Assembly: GCF_006402735.1 (NCBI RefSeq)
Contig: NZ_CP017174.1
Span: 2,855,001 to 2,919,000 of the forward strand
Source of the DNA: Myxococcus xanthus
Lineage (GTDB): Bacteria; Myxococcota; Myxococcia; Myxococcales; Myxococcaceae
Reading direction: 5' to 3'
DNA length: 64,000 nucleotides
Shown here: positions 10,506 to 18,805 of the stretch, piece after piece
Layout of the letters: each line of letters opens with the position of its first letter
How positions within the stretch are numbered: position 1 is the stretch's first letter
Translations under genes and position numbers: made by a program
The notes under the pieces: generated by a model
What the model was told of the DNA's origin: nothing
The model's database searches: none
The model's input: only the letters and a program-made list of their open reading frames with translations

Positions 10506-11789
10506 ATGTTTCAGGAGCAGCTTTCTCCCCAGTCGCAGCAGATGTTCGGTGAGTCGCTGAAGGAGCGGGTCGTCGAAGCCGTTCGCGAGCAGATTGTCTC
10601 CGCGATTGAGGATCGGCTCGGCCGCGAGGTGCGTGAGCGCGTGGGGGAGGCCATCCGCCACGCGATGTCCGAGCGCGGCGGGATGCCGCAGGGGTTCGGG
10701 ATGATGCCCCAGGGCTACGGCATGCCGGAGCCGGAGCGCATCGCGGACGCGCTTTGTTCCCGCCTGGCGGAGACGCTGCGCGAGCGCATCGCCTCCGTGG
10801 TGCACGAGCGCATCCGCGACGGCATCCGCGAGCGGCTGGCCGAGTGCGTGCGCGCGGCGCTGATTGAGCAGTGGCAGATGTCCTCCCACGGCTTCGGCGC
10901 CCCGGATGCCGAGCGGCTGGCGGAGGCGGTGCGCACGCGGCTGATGGAGGCCCTGCGCGAGCGCATCAACACCGCCGCGCATGACGGCGTGCGCGAGGCC
11001 CTGCGCGAGCGGCTGGCGGACACGCTGCGCTCGGTGATGTCGGAGCGCATGCCCGGCTTCAGCCCCCACGACGCGGAGCGGATGGCGGACGCCATTCGCG
11101 GGCGCCTGGCCGACGCCCTCCACGAGGGACTGGTGTACAGCCTGCGGGAGCGCGTGCGCGAGGCCCTGCGCGAGCGCCTGGCCGACGGGCTCCGCGGCTT
11201 CGTGACGCGCCAGTGGGGCGGCATGGCGGCCGGCTCGTTCGACCCCGATCGCATCGCGATGGCCCTCCAGGACCGGCTGTCCGAGGGGCTCCGTGAGCGC
11301 ATCAACTCGGCGGTTCGCGAGCGCGTCCGCGAGGTGCTGCGGGAGCGCATGGGCGAGATGCTGCGCGGCGCCATGGCGCGTCACCGGGGCATGATGATGG
11401 GGCAGGGCGGGATGATGCCGCAGGGCATGATGATGGGGCAGGGGATGCAGGACGTGGAGCGCCTGGCGGACGCCATCCGCACGCGGCTGGCGGACTCCCT
11501 GCGTGAGCGGCTCGTCAGCAGCATGCGCTCGGAGCTGGAATCGGCGCTGCGCTCGCAGCTCCCCGACGCCGTCCGGTCGGCGCTCGGTGAGGCGATGCGC
11601 GCCGGTCCGTCCATGATGCCGACGCAGCACAGCGGCGGCGGCGCCGTCGACCCCGAGCGCATCGCGAGCGCGGTGCGTGAGAGCGTGAGCGCCGACGTCC
11701 GTGAGCGCGTGGGCGAGATGGTCCGCGAGCGCGTGTCCGAGGTCGTCCGCAACGAGCTGTCCAACGGCGTGCACGCCCCGCAGGCGTGA
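10506..11789 (+). CDS. Amphipathic seven-repeat protein with Met/Gly-rich linkers
   Basis: 427 residues with SD AGGAG 7 bp before the ATG. There is no signal peptide or membrane segment and almost no Cys. The protein consists of degenerate repeats of about 45-50 residues built on the pattern ER(I/L)A(D/E)A..RL.E.LRERI...V.ER(V/I)RE.LRERL. Full copies begin near residues 77, 136, 191, 248 and 318, with shorter copies at about 17-54 and 384-420. Linkers are rich in Met, Gly, Pro and Gln, notably residues 59-74 and 295-314. Arg and Glu alternate every 3-4 residues, predicting long charged amphipathic helices and self-assembly or scaffold behaviour (inference). No family was recognised; short spans recall apolipoprotein-like or PHA-granule-binding helices. 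Confidence 0.75.
   Translation: MFQEQLSPQSQQMFGESLKERVVEAVREQIVSAIEDRLGREVRERVGEAIRHAMSERGGMPQGFGMMPQGYGMPEPERIADALCSRLAETLRERIASVVHERIRDGIRERLAECVRAALIEQWQMSSHGFGAPDAERLAEAVRTRLMEALRERINTAAHDGVREALRERLADTLRSVMSERMPGFSPHDAERMADAIRGRLADALHEGLVYSLRERVREALRERLADGLRGFVTRQWGGMAAGSFDPDRIAMALQDRLSEGLRERINSAVRERVREVLRERMGEMLRGAMARHRGMMMGQGGMMPQGMMMGQGMQDVERLADAIRTRLADSLRERLVSSMRSELESALRSQLPDAVRSALGEAMRAGPSMMPTQHSGGGAVDPERIASAVRESVSADVRERVGEMVRERVSEVVRNELSNGVHAPQA
10734..11765 (+). repeat. In-frame coding repeats of the repeat protein
   Basis: Six successive units (five full, the last short) start at about 10734, 10911, 11076, 11247, 11457 and 11655, spaced 165-210 bp. The units are diverged at DNA level but share the codon pattern for RERL/RERV blocks. 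Spacing differs because linkers of 6-20 codons separate the helices. Confidence 0.6.
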
Positions 11790-11828
11790 TGCGCCGTCTC
11801 CTCGGAGGCGCGGTGGTGAGGTCCGCTG

Positions 11829-11862
11829 CCCGCCTCCGGGGAGGCATTCCCCCTCCGGCGGG
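11829..11862. terminator. GC-rich hairpin between convergent genes
   Basis: CCCGCC (11829-11834) pairs with GGCGGG (11857-11862), with an inner GGGG/CCCC pairing, between two genes that converge. There is no T-run on either side, so a bidirectional terminator role is only suggested. Confidence 0.3.
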
Positions 11863-11883
11863 GGACGGTGCTCAGCTGTGAGC

Positions 11884-12189
11884 TCAGTCCTCCCAGGGAT
11901 GGGCCTTACGCCAGCGCGCGAAGACGGCCTTGACCTCTTCGGGCGAGGCCGAGATGTACTGGGGCCACAGTGCCCATTTCTTGTGCGGATAGCCGAGCAG
12001 GTTGTTCAGCGTGCTGTTGATGGCGTACTTCTGTTTCGCTAGGTCGTCGCACGCGGGCCAGGACGCCAGGATGGCGGCGACCTCCGCTCTGTCGAGTCCG
12101 AACACGGAGGGGAACGCCCTTTCGGAGAAGAACGGGCCTTCGACCGCTGCACGAAGACACTCCTCGATGATCTTCTCGTCGCGCGTCAT
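11884..12189 (-). CDS. Hypothetical protein, 101 residues
   Basis: A small, soluble, acidic protein starting MTRDEKIIEECLRAA, with no signal peptide. It is helical, with several aromatic residues in its second half (HKKWALWPQY, ARWRKAHPWED). The size and style are those of small myxobacterial immunity-like or orphan proteins near sit loci, but no family is recognised. It is convergent with the repeat protein. Confidence 0.55.
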   Translation of the reverse strand: MTRDEKIIEECLRAAVEGPFFSERAFPSVFGLDRAEVAAILASWPACDDLAKQKYAINSTLNNLLGYPHKKWALWPQYISASPEEVKAVFARWRKAHPWED

Positions 12190-12228
12190 ACCGCGCAGTC
12201 TATCTGCGCGGCGAGGAGGCGGGTACGC

Positions 12229-12426
12229 TCAGGGCGACCAGTACATCGGCCCGCCGTTCCAGGTGGTTGTGATCTCCATCTGCGGTGTCGCGTTCCATGG
12301 CGAAGGCGTGGTGAAGCCGAGTCCGACGCCCGCTGGCTGGTCCGTGCAACCGGACGTCATCAGGGCACCGGCCATCAGGACGGCCCAGGACAGCGAGCGG
12401 GGGGATGCGTGTCGACGCAGACGCAT
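12229..12426 (-). CDS. Small lipoprotein
   Basis: 65 residues. ATG 12426 is chosen because GAGGAG precedes it and a lipoprotein signal peptide ending in LMTSGC follows. The mature peptide is about 40 residues with many Thr, Pro and Trp and no known domain. It starts 26 bp after the stop of the VOC lipoprotein, so the two are probably co-transcribed. Function unknown. Confidence 0.55.
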   Translation of the reverse strand: MRLRRHASPRSLSWAVLMAGALMTSGCTDQPAGVGLGFTTPSPWNATPQMEITTTWNGGPMYWSP

Positions 12427-12452
12427 GTGGGGTTCTCCTCGAAGGTGGCGCA

Positions 12453-13385
12453 TCAGGGCGCCGTAGCGGACTTGGACGTTTCGAAGGGGTAGCGCTGGAG
12501 CGCGAGCACCGCGCCGCTCGGGTCGGCGATGAGCGCGAGCGAGCCGCCACGCGCGTCCGGGCGCGGGGCCATCAACACTCGGCCACCCAGGGCCTGGGCC
12601 CGCGAAGCGAGCGCCGCGGGGTCCTTCACGCGGATATAGGTGAGCCAGTTGGGGCGCGCGCCTTTCACCGGGTTGGCCAGTACGCCGCCTCGGGGATGCT
12701 GTCCCTGCGCGAGGACGTAGTGCGGCCCGCCGCCGAGTGGACGCTCACGGACCTCGTAGCCCAGGAGTTCCTTGTAGAAGTCCGCCGCGGCGACGGGGTC
12801 CTGGGCCAGGTACTCCATCCACAAGAACTGGCCCTCATCAGGCACGCCCGTGTCGGCCGGGTCTCCGGGCTGGGATCGCACGAAGCCCACCGCCGCGCCC
12901 TGCGGGTCGGCGACCACCGCGGCTCTGCCGATGTTCCGCACATCGATGGGCCCGTCGAGCGCCTTGCCGCCGCGAGCACTCACTTCGGTAACGGCGCGGT
13001 CCACGTCGGGCACGGAGAGGTAGCCCAACCACAGCGCGCCTTCGCGTTTCTCGGCCGCGTTCGCAGGATGGACGATGCCGCCAATCCAGCGTCCCTGGGC
13101 GCGGATGAGGGAGTAGGGGCGGCGGCCTCCTCGGATGTCCACGAACTCCCAGCCGAACAGGTCGCGATAGAAGCGCTTCGCGGCTGCGGGGTTGTCGGTG
13201 ACGAGGTCGTGCCAGACGAACTTGCCGTAGAGTGGCGTGGGCGACAGGGGGATTCCCTCGCGGGCCGCGCTGTTGGGCGTGGACGCGCACCCGGTCTGGG
13301 TGGCGACCGCGCCTCCCACGGCGCACACGCTGGTCAGCAGGAGTCCGCCGCGAATCCACGCGCGCCACGTGCCAGGAAGTTTCAT
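12453..13385 (-). CDS. Two-domain VOC (glyoxalase/bleomycin-resistance fold) lipoprotein
   Basis: 310 residues from ATG 13385, with GAGGAGA just upstream. The signal peptide ends in a lipobox-like TQTGC, so a lipoprotein is predicted. Two VOC modules follow: the first opens with FVWHDLVTDNPAAAKRFYRDLFGWE (shown here as WHDLVTDNP and FYRDLFGWE), the second with WMEYLAQDP and FYKELLGYE. This is the tandem layout of CFP30/27-kDa-antigen-like VOC proteins. Metal ligands and substrate are not clear. It may bind or modify small molecules in the envelope. It heads a pair with the small lipoprotein at 12229-12426. Confidence 0.75.
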   Translation of the reverse strand: MKLPGTWRAWIRGGLLLTSVCAVGGAVATQTGCASTPNSAAREGIPLSPTPLYGKFVWHDLVTDNPAAAKRFYRDLFGWEFVDIRGGRRPYSLIRAQGRWIGGIVHPANAAEKREGALWLGYLSVPDVDRAVTEVSARGGKALDGPIDVRNIGRAAVVADPQGAAVGFVRSQPGDPADTGVPDEGQFLWMEYLAQDPVAAADFYKELLGYEVRERPLGGGPHYVLAQGQHPRGGVLANPVKGARPNWLTYIRVKDPAALASRAQALGGRVLMAPRPDARGGSLALIADPSGAVLALQRYPFETSKSATAP

Positions 13386-13573
13386 CGTCTCTCCTCGTGC
13401 CGCGTCCGGAGCCGCTCGCGGGCTGGATGGCCGGCGGGCTCGGAGGTGCACGGGACAGGACGGGCCGGAGGCTTCGATATGAGGCGGCGGCCTTCAGTCG
13501 ACAACCCACGGGGTGCGTCCGGGCGACTCTCGGTGAGGTCATTGTGCCCCGCGCGACGTCAGTCAGCCCCCGC

Positions 13574-13615
13574 GCGCTACACCCGCCGCGCCCGCGCTGT
13601 GACGGAGGGCATCTG
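13574..13615 (-). repeat. Left copy of the 42-bp direct repeat flanking the sit cassette
   Basis: This stretch is identical at 41 of 42 positions to 15083-15124 (one C/T difference at 13598 versus 15107). Read on the minus strand it encodes the last residues (QMPSVTARARRV and stop) of the M50-like peptidase, here detached from any gene. It starts 23 bp beyond the sitI6 stop. Confidence 0.9.
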
Positions 13616-13638
13616 AACGGCGGCGGACTCCAGCGTCA

Positions 13639-14355
13639 TCAGCGCGTAGGAATCTCGCGAAAGGCCATTCCTTCCAGGCCGAGCTGGCGCACTGTCTCCA
13701 TGAACCGTTCGGTGCAAACGATGACGGTGGCGTAGTCGCCTACACGGAAGACATCGCGATCGATGGGCAGGGATGCTGCGTCGAGAAGGGGCGCGTCCGG
13801 CAGTCGAAGCGCGACCCGGCCACAGGCGTCGCATGGCGGAGCGAGGTCCGAGGGAAGGCAGTCCATATGGAGCCGGCCGCGCGGCTCGATTTGGAGCTCC
13901 AGCAACTCCGGCGGCTCCTTCTGGCGGAACCTCAATTCCGTTTTACAGCCGAGCAGTCCCCTGACGCCTTCGGTTTGGAGGCGCTCAAGAGCATCTCGCC
14001 GCACGACCCACAGAATGTCCCCCTGTGACGTCAGCGGGCCGAACCTCCCAGCGGCTGTGCCTTCAAGAGGCCCCAGGTGCGTGCCCGGCGGAAGTGGCAC
14101 GCCGGGGGGGACATAGGGGCGAACCAGCTCTCGCAGTTGCGCGAGTTCCGAAACGGGAACAGGCCAGGGGCGCACGAAGCGTGACCGCTCGGGCACGTGA
14201 GACAGGTCCACCCCTGGGTACTGGTGCCCGGCCCCGCCCCACGTCACTCCACAGGCATCGCACTTCACGCCGGGCAGGCGCCACTTGTGTGTGGCATCGA
14301 AGCTGCCGTTGAAGGGCGGCGTCCGCTCCTCGCGTATCCAGAAGAACCGCATCAT
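13639..14355 (-). CDS. sitI6: SitI6-like double-CxxCG immunity protein
   Basis: 238 residues. Two CDACG motifs (Cys32/Cys35 and Cys175/Cys178) define the myxobacterial double-CxxCG paralogous family, whose members act as cytoplasmic immunity proteins for SitA6 lipoprotein toxins exchanged between kin. There is no signal peptide. ATG 14355 (or 14352) lies 12 bp after the restored stop of the adjacent toxin gene, so the pair is translationally close. The cysteines probably hold zinc. It appears intact although the partner toxin is frameshifted, so it could still protect against a matching toxin from neighbours. Family naming is from memory of the motif; specificity cannot be read. Confidence 0.75.
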   Translation of the reverse strand: MMRFFWIREERTPPFNGSFDATHKWRLPGVKCDACGVTWGGAGHQYPGVDLSHVPERSRFVRPWPVPVSELAQLRELVRPYVPPGVPLPPGTHLGPLEGTAAGRFGPLTSQGDILWVVRRDALERLQTEGVRGLLGCKTELRFRQKEPPELLELQIEPRGRLHMDCLPSDLAPPCDACGRVALRLPDAPLLDAASLPIDRDVFRVGDYATVIVCTERFMETVRQLGLEGMAFREIPTR

Positions 14356-14367
14356 GCACTCAATCTC

Positions 14368-15043
14368 TCAAGTCCCTGGCTTGGAATGGTAGGCGCGAAT
14401 GGGCCCGCCCATGAGCTGGAAGCGGTAGAAGAGTTCGCCCGCGTGCTTGAAGATTTCCTCGGGGCTTGCGTTCTCGTTGCGGAGTCTGAACTCGCGCCAG
14501 GCTTGGTTCCATGCACCGCCGCTGTTGCCCCCTTTTGTGAATGCGCTGATGAAGGTCCCGGGGAATCGGAAGTGTGTAGTCGTGAATCCTGAGCCCTCTA
14601 TCCCTGAACCACTCCGCCAGGTCTCTGGCCTGGGGGAAGATGTGGTGCTTCTCCCACCGTCCGGGGGTGAGCCAACGTGAAGGTGGCACCACCCAACCGG
14701 CAGCGCCGTTCCAGTTGGGGAACACCATGACAGCGCCCCGCGGGAGGTTCTGGCCTCCTCCCCAATTCCTCCGGGGACCGCGCCCTGGCGCAGCCGCAGC
14801 CGCGGGAGGGCGCGCAGGCGGGAACCGCGCCAGCTCTACCGCTCCGGGCACGTCTTCGCAGCGATAGAGTCCGCACGCGTCGCCATGGCAAAGGAGTGAG
14901 CTGCAAGGGGCATCATCAGCGGCGGCGCACGTCTCCTCCGCGGTCTCCCAGTCCTGGGACGCGGGCATCCTCGCGGCGTTGGAGCACCCCAGAAAAGACA
15001 GCGCGAGCACCGAGAATGCAGAGACCAGAAACGTCCGCATCAT
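14368..15043 (-). pseudogene. sitA6: SitA6-like lipoprotein toxin, frameshifted
   Basis: A lipoprotein signal peptide ends in SFLGC (Cys20), followed by a Cys-rich segment (about 39-62) and a Pro/Ala linker. The toxin domain carries WEKHHIFPQ (His133, His134) and IHDYTLPIPRDLHQRIHK, a His-rich HNH/AHH-nuclease-like signature of SitA6 lipoproteins. After Lys170, at an A4G5 run (14528-14536), the frame slips: as written it reads a basic nonsense tail to 14360. Removing one base restores GGNSGGAWNQAWREF and YRFQLMGGPIRAYHS, ending at 14368 with 224 residues. The last quarter of the nuclease domain is therefore lost. Real inactivation, a sequencing error in the homopolymer and programmed slippage are all possible. 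The gene is 42 bp downstream of the M50-like gene and may share its transcription. Confidence 0.75.
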
Positions 15044-15082
15044 CGGAGAGGTCTATCGCGTGTCAGGCTGGGGCCGCGGGAG

Positions 15083-15124
15083 GCGCTACACCCGCCGCGC
15101 CCGCGCCGTGACGGAGGGCATCTG
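15083..15124 (-). repeat. Right copy of the 42-bp direct repeat
   Basis: This copy carries the stop codon and last 12 codons of the M50-like peptidase gene and matches 13574-13615 at 41 of 42 positions. Similarity stops abruptly on both sides, so the repeat has sharp ends. Confidence 0.9.
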
Positions 15125-15823
15125 GAGCCCCTTGGGCCTGGCGTGCAGGGACGTGTACGCCGCCACCGCCAGCAGGCCGATGGCGAGCAGCGACCACAGC
15201 GCCGCCCACACCACCGCGGGCACGTAGGTGAGGTCCGCCAGGAGCGCCGCGTCACTCTGCGAGCGCACCGCGCTGTTCCACAAATCGGAGCGCAAATCGA
15301 ACAGCGCATACAGCGCCGTGAAGGCAGCGATGAACAGGTTCAGCGCGTCCACCACCCCATCCGGCAGGAACTTCGCGCCCAGGGCCAGCACCACGGCCGT
15401 GCCCAGGCAGAAGAATAGGGTGAAGCTGTCCCCCGCGTACACCACGCCCATGACGGTGAGCCACACGCTGGCCGTGCCCAGCACCCAGCGGCGGAGCCGG
15501 AAGCGGAAGGTGGCCAGCATCAGCCCCGCGCCCGCCACCGCGCTGCCCAGGTACCCCCCGGAGTAGACGGCCACCTTGGCGAACAGCCCGGGAGGCAGGC
15601 GGGACAGGCAGGAGCCCGACTCGTTGGCCGCCAGGTGGATGCGGTCCACGGAGCCGCCCACCAGCAGCGTCGCCAGGGCGTGCCCGCTCTCGTGCATCAT
15701 CACCACCAGCACCTTCATGGGCCACAGGGCGGGCGAATCCCAGAAATACCAGCCCACCCCCAGCATGAGGGCGAGCAAGGCCAACCGGCCCAAATCGAGC
15801 TGTGCACCGCTGGCGGTCCGCAT
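15086..15823 (-). CDS. M50B-like membrane zinc peptidase
   Basis: 245 residues from ATG 15823, with SD GAGGGG upstream. HESGHA (HExxH) sits in the second membrane segment, the zinc site of M50-type intramembrane peptidases (M50B-like). About six to seven hydrophobic segments follow, including LGSAVAGAGLMLATF and VLGTASVWLTVMGVV. The second metal ligand typical of M50 (an Asp in an NxxPxxxLDG-like motif) is not obvious, though FLPDGVVDALNLFI resembles it. The C-terminus QMPSVTARARRV lies in the direct repeat next to the sit cassette. It may cleave membrane proteins; substrates are unknown. It is divergent from the S46 peptidase gene. Confidence 0.7.
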   Translation of the reverse strand: MRTASGAQLDLGRLALLALMLGVGWYFWDSPALWPMKVLVVMMHESGHALATLLVGGSVDRIHLAANESGSCLSRLPPGLFAKVAVYSGGYLGSAVAGAGLMLATFRFRLRRWVLGTASVWLTVMGVVYAGDSFTLFFCLGTAVVLALGAKFLPDGVVDALNLFIAAFTALYALFDLRSDLWNSAVRSQSDAALLADLTYVPAVVWAALWSLLAIGLLAVAAYTSLHARPKGLQMPSVTARARRV

Positions 15824-15959
15824 CGGTTGCTCCCCTCCTGGGACACTCCAACACTTAATCCGGGTTCGTCTTCCACGAAAAAGCCCGGCCTCCAGGCCGC
15901 GAAGCGTCACGGCGAAGGGATTCGCTTGCGGGCGCCGGACGGAGTAGGGAGGGGACACC

Positions 15960-18137
15960 ATGAAGAAGACGCTCCTCCTCCTGTCGCTCGTGGCTGCCCC
16001 CGCTCTGGCCGGGGAAGGCAAGTGGACTCCCCAGCAGGTCCTGGAGCTGGACCCGGCGTGGCTACGCGCCCAGGGCCTCCAGGTCTCTCCCAAGAAGCTC
16101 TGGGATCCGAAGCGTGGCACCGGCCTGCTCGCGGGCGCGGTCAACGTCGGCGGGTGCTCGGGCGCGTTCATCGCCGCCTCGGGTCTGGTCATCACCAACC
16201 ACCACTGTGCCTTCGGCGTCATCCAGGAGCACAGCACGCCGCAGCGCGACCTCATCACCCAGGGCTTCCTCGCCTCCAAGCGCGAGGACGAACTGCCCGG
16301 CAAGGGCTCCCGCGTCCAGGTCCCGCGCAGCTTCACCGACGTGACGAAGACGGTGCTCGCCGCGGTGCCCGCGGACGCGGATGACATCACGCGCTACAAG
16401 GCCATCGAGCGGAAGCAGAAGGAGCTGGTCGCCGAGTGCGAGAAGCGTCCCGCCACCCGCTGCCAGGTGGCCACCTTCGATGGCGGCGTCAACTACACGC
16501 TGGTGGACGCGGTGGAGCTCACGGACGTGCGGCTCGTCTACGCGCCGCCGCGCGCGGTGGGCGAGTACGGCGGCGAGGAGGACAACTGGATGTGGCCGCG
16601 CCACACCGGTGACTTCGCCATCCTCCGCGCGTACACCGCGCCGGACGGCACCTCCGCGCCGTACAGCGACAAGAACGTCCCCTACAAGGCGGAGTTCTTC
16701 TTCCCGCTGGCCACCCAGGGCGTGAAGCCCAACGACTTCGTCATGGTGCTGGGCTACCCGGGCATGACGTACCGCGCGCTGCTCGCGGAGGAGATGGCCG
16801 AGCGCCAGTCCCGCCTCTACCCGCGCATGCGCGACGTGTTCGGCGAGGCCATCCGCATCCTCGAGGCGGAAGGGGAGAAGGACCCCGCGGGCAAGATTGC
16901 CGTCGCCTCGCAGCTCAAGGGCCTGCACAACGTCTACAAGAACTCGGGCGGTCAGCTCGCCGGCCTGAAGCGCGGCCACATCGTGGAGAAGCAGCGCGAG
17001 GCGGAGGCCGCCGTCGCGGTGTGGGCGAAGAAGGCGGGCGCGAAGTGGCAGCCGGCGCTGGACGCTCGGGCCGCGCTGCTCGTCGAGCAGTCCGCCATCG
17101 CGAAGTCCTTCGACCGTGAGTTCCTCCTGGCCGCATCGTCGCGCCTCGCGAGGGGCCCGGCCCTGGCGGTGACGGTGTCGCGGCTGGCCGCGGAGCGCGC
17201 GAAGCCGGACCTGGAGCGCCGCCCGGAGTACATGGAGCGCGAGCACGTCCGCATCAAGGACCGACTGGAGCGCGACCAGAAGAACCTGTTCCTCCCCGCC
17301 GAGCGCCAGCTGCTGCTGGCCTTCGTGCGCCGCGCGCAGGCGCTGGGCGCCGACGAGCGCATCGCCGCGGTGGACAAGCACTTCGGCAAGACGTTCTCGG
17401 AGAAGGACGTCCTGGCGAAGATTGACGCCATGTACGCGGGCACCCAGGTGCTGACGCTGGACCAGCGCCTGAAGATGGCCACCGAGTCGGTAGGCCAGCT
17501 CGAGGCGCGCAAGGACGCGCTGCTCGCGTTCGGTCTGGACCTGGCGAAGGAGCAGGCCGCGCTCGACGAGGTGAAGGACAAGCGTCAGGGCGCCGCGCTG
17601 CGGCTGCGGCCGGAGTGGCGCAAGGCGGTGCTGGCGCACGCGGGCAAGCCGGTGGCCCCCGACGCCAACAGCACGCTGCGCGTCAGCTTCGCCAAGGTGC
17701 AGGGCTACGCGCCGCGGGACGGCGCCATCTACACGCCGCAGACGACGCTGTCGGGCATGCTGGCCAAGCACACCGGCGAGGAGCCCTTCGACGTCCCGGA
17801 GAAGGTCTCCAAGGTCGCCGAGGCGAAGCGCTTTGGCGCGTGGCAGGACAAGAAGCTGAAGGACATCCCGGTGAACTTCCTGTCGGACGCGGACACCACC
17901 GGCGGCAACTCCGGCAGCCCCACCGTCAACGGCAAGGGCCAACTGGTGGGCGTCAACTTCGACCGCGTCTGGGAGAACGTGGCCAACGACTTCGGCTACA
18001 ACCCGGACGTGGCTCGCAACGTCAACGTGGACGTGCGCTACATCCTCTGGATGCTGGACCAGGTGGAGGACGCGGACGCGCTGCTGCGCGAGCTGGGCGT
18101 GCGCAAGGGCCCGCCGGTGGCGGGGGAGACGCGCTGA
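15960..18137 (+). CDS. S46 family dipeptidyl-peptidase (DPP7/DPP11-like)
   Basis: 725 residues, the usual length for S46. The signal peptide is MKKTLLLLSLVAAPALAG. The chymotrypsin-fold His box is GLVITNHHC (His81/82), the family signature EEDNWMWPRHTGDFAILRAY lies about 200-220, and the nucleophile is Ser651 in TTGGNSGSP. S46 enzymes release dipeptides from the N-terminus of oligopeptides in the periplasm, fitting a proteolytic predator. SD GGAGGGG precedes the ATG. It overlaps the next gene by one base (TGATG). Confidence 0.88.
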   Translation: MKKTLLLLSLVAAPALAGEGKWTPQQVLELDPAWLRAQGLQVSPKKLWDPKRGTGLLAGAVNVGGCSGAFIAASGLVITNHHCAFGVIQEHSTPQRDLITQGFLASKREDELPGKGSRVQVPRSFTDVTKTVLAAVPADADDITRYKAIERKQKELVAECEKRPATRCQVATFDGGVNYTLVDAVELTDVRLVYAPPRAVGEYGGEEDNWMWPRHTGDFAILRAYTAPDGTSAPYSDKNVPYKAEFFFPLATQGVKPNDFVMVLGYPGMTYRALLAEEMAERQSRLYPRMRDVFGEAIRILEAEGEKDPAGKIAVASQLKGLHNVYKNSGGQLAGLKRGHIVEKQREAEAAVAVWAKKAGAKWQPALDARAALLVEQSAIAKSFDREFLLAASSRLARGPALAVTVSRLAAERAKPDLERRPEYMEREHVRIKDRLERDQKNLFLPAERQLLLAFVRRAQALGADERIAAVDKHFGKTFSEKDVLAKIDAMYAGTQVLTLDQRLKMATESVGQLEARKDALLAFGLDLAKEQAALDEVKDKRQGAALRLRPEWRKAVLAHAGKPVAPDANSTLRVSFAKVQGYAPRDGAIYTPQTTLSGMLAKHTGEEPFDVPEKVSKVAEAKRFGAWQDKKLKDIPVNFLSDADTTGGNSGSPTVNGKGQLVGVNFDRVWENVANDFGYNPDVARNVNVDVRYILWMLDQVEDADALLRELGVRKGPPVAGETR

Positions 18138-18793
18138 TGTCGGACGCGGGGGACGGCTCGCTTCCTTTTCCGGTCTTCAAGCCGGAAGAGCGCGTGTGTG
18201 GCAATTGCAAGCTGTTCAGCCCGCAGTCGGTGGATGAGCGCCGGGGCTGGGTGGGCACATGCCGGCTGCACTCGTGGCGGGGCAACTTTCCCCCGTCCGC
18301 GCCCATTTGCGACAAGTACACGCCTCGGGGAAGCGCGGCCCCCTTGGCGGTTGCACCCGCGCGCGAGCGGACCGCGCGCAGCGTGGCGCCGGTGGTGGTG
18401 CGGCGCCGCGCGGACCCCAACGACGTGGTGGACCTGGAAGGGTTGAGCATGACGCGTGAAGAGCTGATGGACATCTTCCGGGAGGCGTCCGGGTTGCTGG
18501 ACGCGCCGCCCCTGGCCAACAAGTGGGAGGGCGGCACGATGCGGCTGGTGCCCGCCAACACCGAGCTGCAGCCCAAGGACCTGCCCATCGACAACCTGTT
18601 CCACAAGGTCGTCATGGTGCGCGACAGGCTCCGGGTGCTGGAGCAGAAGCTCAACGCGCACCCGAAGCTGTCGGACGCGGAGAAGGTGGAGATGCAGAGC
18701 TACATCACCCGCGTCTATGGCTCGCTCACCAGCTTCAACGTCCTCTTCAAGGAGAAGGCGGACCAGTTCGTCGGCTCGAAGAGCGAGGACTGA
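18137..18793 (+). CDS. Hypothetical Cys-motif protein
   Basis: 218 residues; the ATG overlaps the stop of the S46 gene, so translation is coupled. The N-terminal third has CGNCKLF, GTCRLHS and PICDKYTPRG, four cysteines spaced like a metal- or disulfide-held module. A Pro/Ala/Arg linker follows, then a helical C-terminal half (DLEGLSMTREELMDIFREA and a long amphipathic helix with repeated Leu/Lys). No signal peptide is seen. No family is recognised. The operon suggests a link to peptide utilisation, but this is only context. Confidence 0.6.
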   Translation: MSDAGDGSLPFPVFKPEERVCGNCKLFSPQSVDERRGWVGTCRLHSWRGNFPPSAPICDKYTPRGSAAPLAVAPARERTARSVAPVVVRRRADPNDVVDLEGLSMTREELMDIFREASGLLDAPPLANKWEGGTMRLVPANTELQPKDLPIDNLFHKVVMVRDRLRVLEQKLNAHPKLSDAEKVEMQSYITRVYGSLTSFNVLFKEKADQFVGSKSED

Positions 18794-18805
18794 GCCCGTC
18801 CCCGC

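Larger units (their letters stand above)
13574..15124 (-). mobile_element. Putative sit toxin/immunity cassette bounded by a target duplication
   Basis: About 1.5 kb holding only sitA6 and sitI6, with the 42-bp direct repeats at its ends. The right repeat keeps the 3' end of the M50-like gene intact. This is what integration into a gene terminus, or recombination between end-of-gene repeats, would leave. No integrase or transposase gene lies inside, so mobilisation would need help in trans. Codon use in the cassette is more relaxed (more AAA, ACA, TTC/TTT mixes) than in its neighbours. The boundaries are seen directly; the mobility is inferred. Confidence 0.55.

Noticed and set aside
10386..11774. 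A 462-codon minus-strand frame opposite the repeat protein
   Set aside because: It mirrors the repeats (His/Ala/Leu/Arg) with no SD. The plus-strand frame has a good SD and amphipathic design. A sense-antisense overlap gene was considered but has no support.
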